Assembly (NCBI GenBank): GCA_033239005.1 | Contig: BSQZ01000051.1 | Span: 1,257,501-1,321,500, forward strand | DNA from: Lamellibrachia satsuma | Lineage: Eukaryota; Annelida; Polychaeta; Sabellida; Siboglinidae | Direction of reading: 5' to 3' | DNA length: 64,000 nt | Part shown: piece by piece, positions 61,451 through 64,000 of the stretch | Layout of the letters: every line of letters begins with the position of its first letter | How positions within the stretch are numbered: the first letter of the stretch is position 1 | Position numbers and translations under genes: made by a program | Notes under the pieces: generated by a model | What the model was told of the DNA's origin: nothing | The model's input: only the letters and a program-made list of their open reading frames with translations | Database searches by the model: none

Positions 61451-62490
61451 ATAACTTTAAATGAATAAATAATTAATTTTGCATACATGTCCTTGCTTTT
61501 ATATTTAACTGCAACTGGCATCTTGAAAGTATCATCCAGGTATTTGTCTAAGAGCTCTTTATTAACTACAGTGTACTGTGTTTTTTTAAGGATTTTAACC
61601 TGTTCTGGCATTGCTACAGTCGAAACTGAAATGCTCTTCTAGTTGGGCTTGTTACTCCAGCCTTGTTAGTCCAGCCTGGCATTGCTGACTCTCAAGCCCG
61701 GCCACTGTTTCTAACTCACCTTCTAACCTGAGTTCTTCTAAAACCATTCCATTGATGATATCCGTGACACTTATAAATGATCAACTTGAACACATCGAAC
61801 ATGTATCTACTGTATAAGTGAAATATATAATTATAAAATTTCTACACAAATTTGAAATATATTTGAAAACATATTTTGGTTGTGGTACATATGTGAGGTG
61901 TGATAACCCAAGTGTATAGTTGCATGTTGGCTGTGGTGTCTTACGGCTACCACCTCATATGTAGGCCTATAACAGAGTTTTGGAGTTAAGTAGTACATTT
62001 GTCGGTGATTGTAAGTCTAAGTACAAATTGTTGTGCGCTTGCCTGTAATTGCTACTTGAACCTTTTCCTAAAGTACTGTACTTCTTAAAAAAAAATTTGG
62101 AAGTGCACATGCCTGACTTTACAACATAATTATTTTTCATTAGGGCCTAGACTTATTTTTTATGAAATGCTGTCAAGGAAATGTAAATAAAATTAACTTA
62201 TTACTGACCACATTATTATTAAGTGTTGCAAATGGCAGTCTACGTAATGTGCATTCCACACTAAAGGACTAGGAATGCATAGCAAAGGGTATTTTAGAAA
62301 TCGCTTCCAGGTGAGCGATAATACGGGGTAAATTTGTCCGCACGTGCTAGGTCATTTGAAAATCGCTTGCGCTAAAATGCGCTAGCTAGCTGACACTCGC
62401 GCGCAGTCATTACAGTATAGCAAAACAATGTTCATTTAATATGTTGTCATATTTCCAATTCTTACCAAATGTATTTTTCCATGATCTACA
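61450..62490. other. No confirmed gene
   Basis: AT-rich. One weak minus-strand exon candidate (61,495-61,624) is discussed in the findings. Nothing else seen. Confidence 0.45.
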
Positions 62491-62499
62491 ATTGGTCAA

Positions 62500-64000
62500 A
62501 AAGGTTATAGATGCGTATGTTTAAATGCAAGGAGCATAGTAAATAAGAAAAACGAATTAAACATTATGGTAGAAAATATTGACCCTCACATAATTGGTAT
62601 AACTGAATCATGGGCCAACATAGATATAACAGATGCTGAATTAGGACTGACAGGATACGTAATGTTTAGGAAAGATCGAATATTTTAACCATGGACACAT
62701 ACAATGGAATTCTCTAGAGAGCACAGGGATTGAGGATCAACAATTTCTATGTTTAATCCAGGATAGCTTTCTTACTCAGCACGTACTAGAACCAACCAGG
62801 GGAGAAAATGTATTAGATATAGTTTTGTCATCACAAAAAGAATTAGTGGACAATGTAAAAATATTTGAACCATTGGGTAATAGTGACCATAATCAAATAC
62901 ATTTTGACATCAATATAAAATTAGAAGGTAAAAATAAGAAAACGTACAAGAGAAACTTCCACAAAGGTAACTACAAAGATATGAGAAAATACTTAGCACA
63001 GCTAGATTGGAATAACATGCTGATGAATAAGACCGCAATTGAATGTTGGAATATTCTAAAATATTAAATTGAGAGTATCATCGATAAATTTGTTCCCTTC
63101 CGAAAACAAGGAAAACGGTGTAGAAAGAAACACTTGTCAAAAGAGGCTATTAGAAAAATAATGCTAAAACAAACTATGTGGAGGGTTTATAGGCGTACCA
63201 GAAAGGAAGACTATGCAAAATACAAAGAGGCACTTAATGCAGCTACAACTGAAATCAGACAATCTAAAAGAAGCTATGAGCAAAAACTGGCATGTAACAT
63301 AAAAAATGACAGCAAGAGTTTTTATGCATATGTTAGGAGTAAACAAAACGTACAAGACAAGGTTGGACCTCTAGAAGACAGTGCTGGAAATATAATATCA
63401 CAGGGGTTTTTAATGGCGGAAGACCTAAATGGTTACTTCAGTTCAGTGTTTACCAAAGAAGATATTAGTTCATTACCAGTTGCTGATGCTAAATTTCAGG
63501 GGGCTAAATCTGAATATTTAGGACCGTTAGTTGTAACTCCAGAATTGGTAGCTAAGAAAATAAAGGCAATGAAGGATAACAAATCACCGGGAGTGGATGG
63601 GATTCCTCCAAAATTACTAATGGAAACAGTAGATCAAATCAGTATACCACTTGCAAGAGTATTCAACTTGTCATTAAAAGAGGGAGTTGTTCCGTTTGAG
63701 TGGAAAGAAGCAAACATCATACCATTATTTAAAAAGGGTTCGAGAAATAAGTCAGAGAATTACAGACCAGTGAGTTTAACATCAGTGATTTGTAAATTAT
63801 TAGAAAGGTTAATTAATGACCATATGGTGGACTTCCTCGTTAAGCATAAATTATTAAATTCATCTCAACATGGATTCCTTAAAGCGAGGTCATGCTTAAC
63901 AAATATGTTATGTTTTTTGGAAGAAATCACTAAGTGGGATCGCCAGTAGATATTATCTACTTAGATTTTCAGAAAGCTATTGACAAAGTGCCACATCAAA
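62500..64000 (+). pseudogene. CR1-like non-LTR retrotransposon (endonuclease and RT), running off the right edge
   Basis: 62,515-62,685 CLNARSIVNKKNELNIMVEN, DPHIIGITESWANID. A deletion, then 62,720-62,930 to the endonuclease end (LEPTRGENVLDIVLSSQ, LGNSDHNQIHFDI). Linker 62,930-63,133. 63,134-63,949 is a 271-codon frame: [71 protein letters not shown] small deletion at about 63,930 shifts to YLDFQKAIDKVPHQ (motif A). Same family as 33,290-34,835 and 24,130-24,800. Confidence 0.9.

Overview
This is a metazoan nuclear window, AT-rich and full of repeats, most likely from a marine or other aquatic invertebrate. I cannot name the species. The evidence is multi-kilobase spliceosomal introns with GT-AG ends, many decayed CR1/L2/Jockey-like, RTE-like and Ty3/gypsy-like retroelements, hAT-like MITEs, a tRNA-derived SINE with what looks like a Nin-DC central domain, and long (TA)n arrays.

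The one complete host gene is on the minus strand. Eleven coding exons between 55,061 (ATG) and 19,721 (stop) join with consistent phases and GT-AG borders into a 639-residue protein. In order it has: an N-terminal type II signal anchor, an extended-SDR NAD(P)-binding fold of the UDP-glucuronate 4-epimerase (GAE/Cap1J) type, a Cys-containing module I do not recognise, a calcium-binding-type EGF domain, and a tail with a 14-residue tandem repeat. The natural reading is a Golgi-lumen enzyme interconverting UDP-GlcA and UDP-GalA, fused to an extracellular-type module. A second, tandem copy of the gene enters the window at the left edge: its first two coding exons are at 1,966-1,855 and 582-404.

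The most unusual signal is in this gene. Two minisatellites straddle its exon borders. The 5' splice site of coding exon 6 is repeated eight times at exactly 72 bp, and the frame stays open through the five units nearest the exon. The 3' splice site of coding exon 5 is repeated five times at about 81 bp; there, use of the extra sites would give an early stop. Exon 11 carries a 42-bp coding repeat.

Layout: 1-2.1 kb, 5' part of the tandem paralog. 2.1-4.1 kb, no gene seen. 4.15-6.03 kb, internally deleted LTR retroelement. 6.4-8.9 kb, DNA element with long inverted ends. 9.1-11 kb, decayed non-LTR element. 12.3-14.3 kb, minus-strand non-LTR element with a (TA)n array inside the RT domain. 14.4-16.4 kb, 88-bp minisatellite with a 9-unit higher-order repeat. 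16.4-18.1 kb, gypsy pol remnant. 18.1-19.1 kb, mosaic dispersed repeat. 19.5-55.1 kb, the epimerase-EGF gene, whose introns hold most of the mobile elements (a SINE with an 11-bp target duplication, a hAT-like MITE with an 8-bp target duplication, CR1-like RTs, and two local duplications). 55.5-60.8 kb, more retroelement fragments and an element with GTAC-rich ends. 60.8-61.45 kb, a tandem repeat of about 180 bp. 62.5-64 kb, a CR1-like element running off the right edge.
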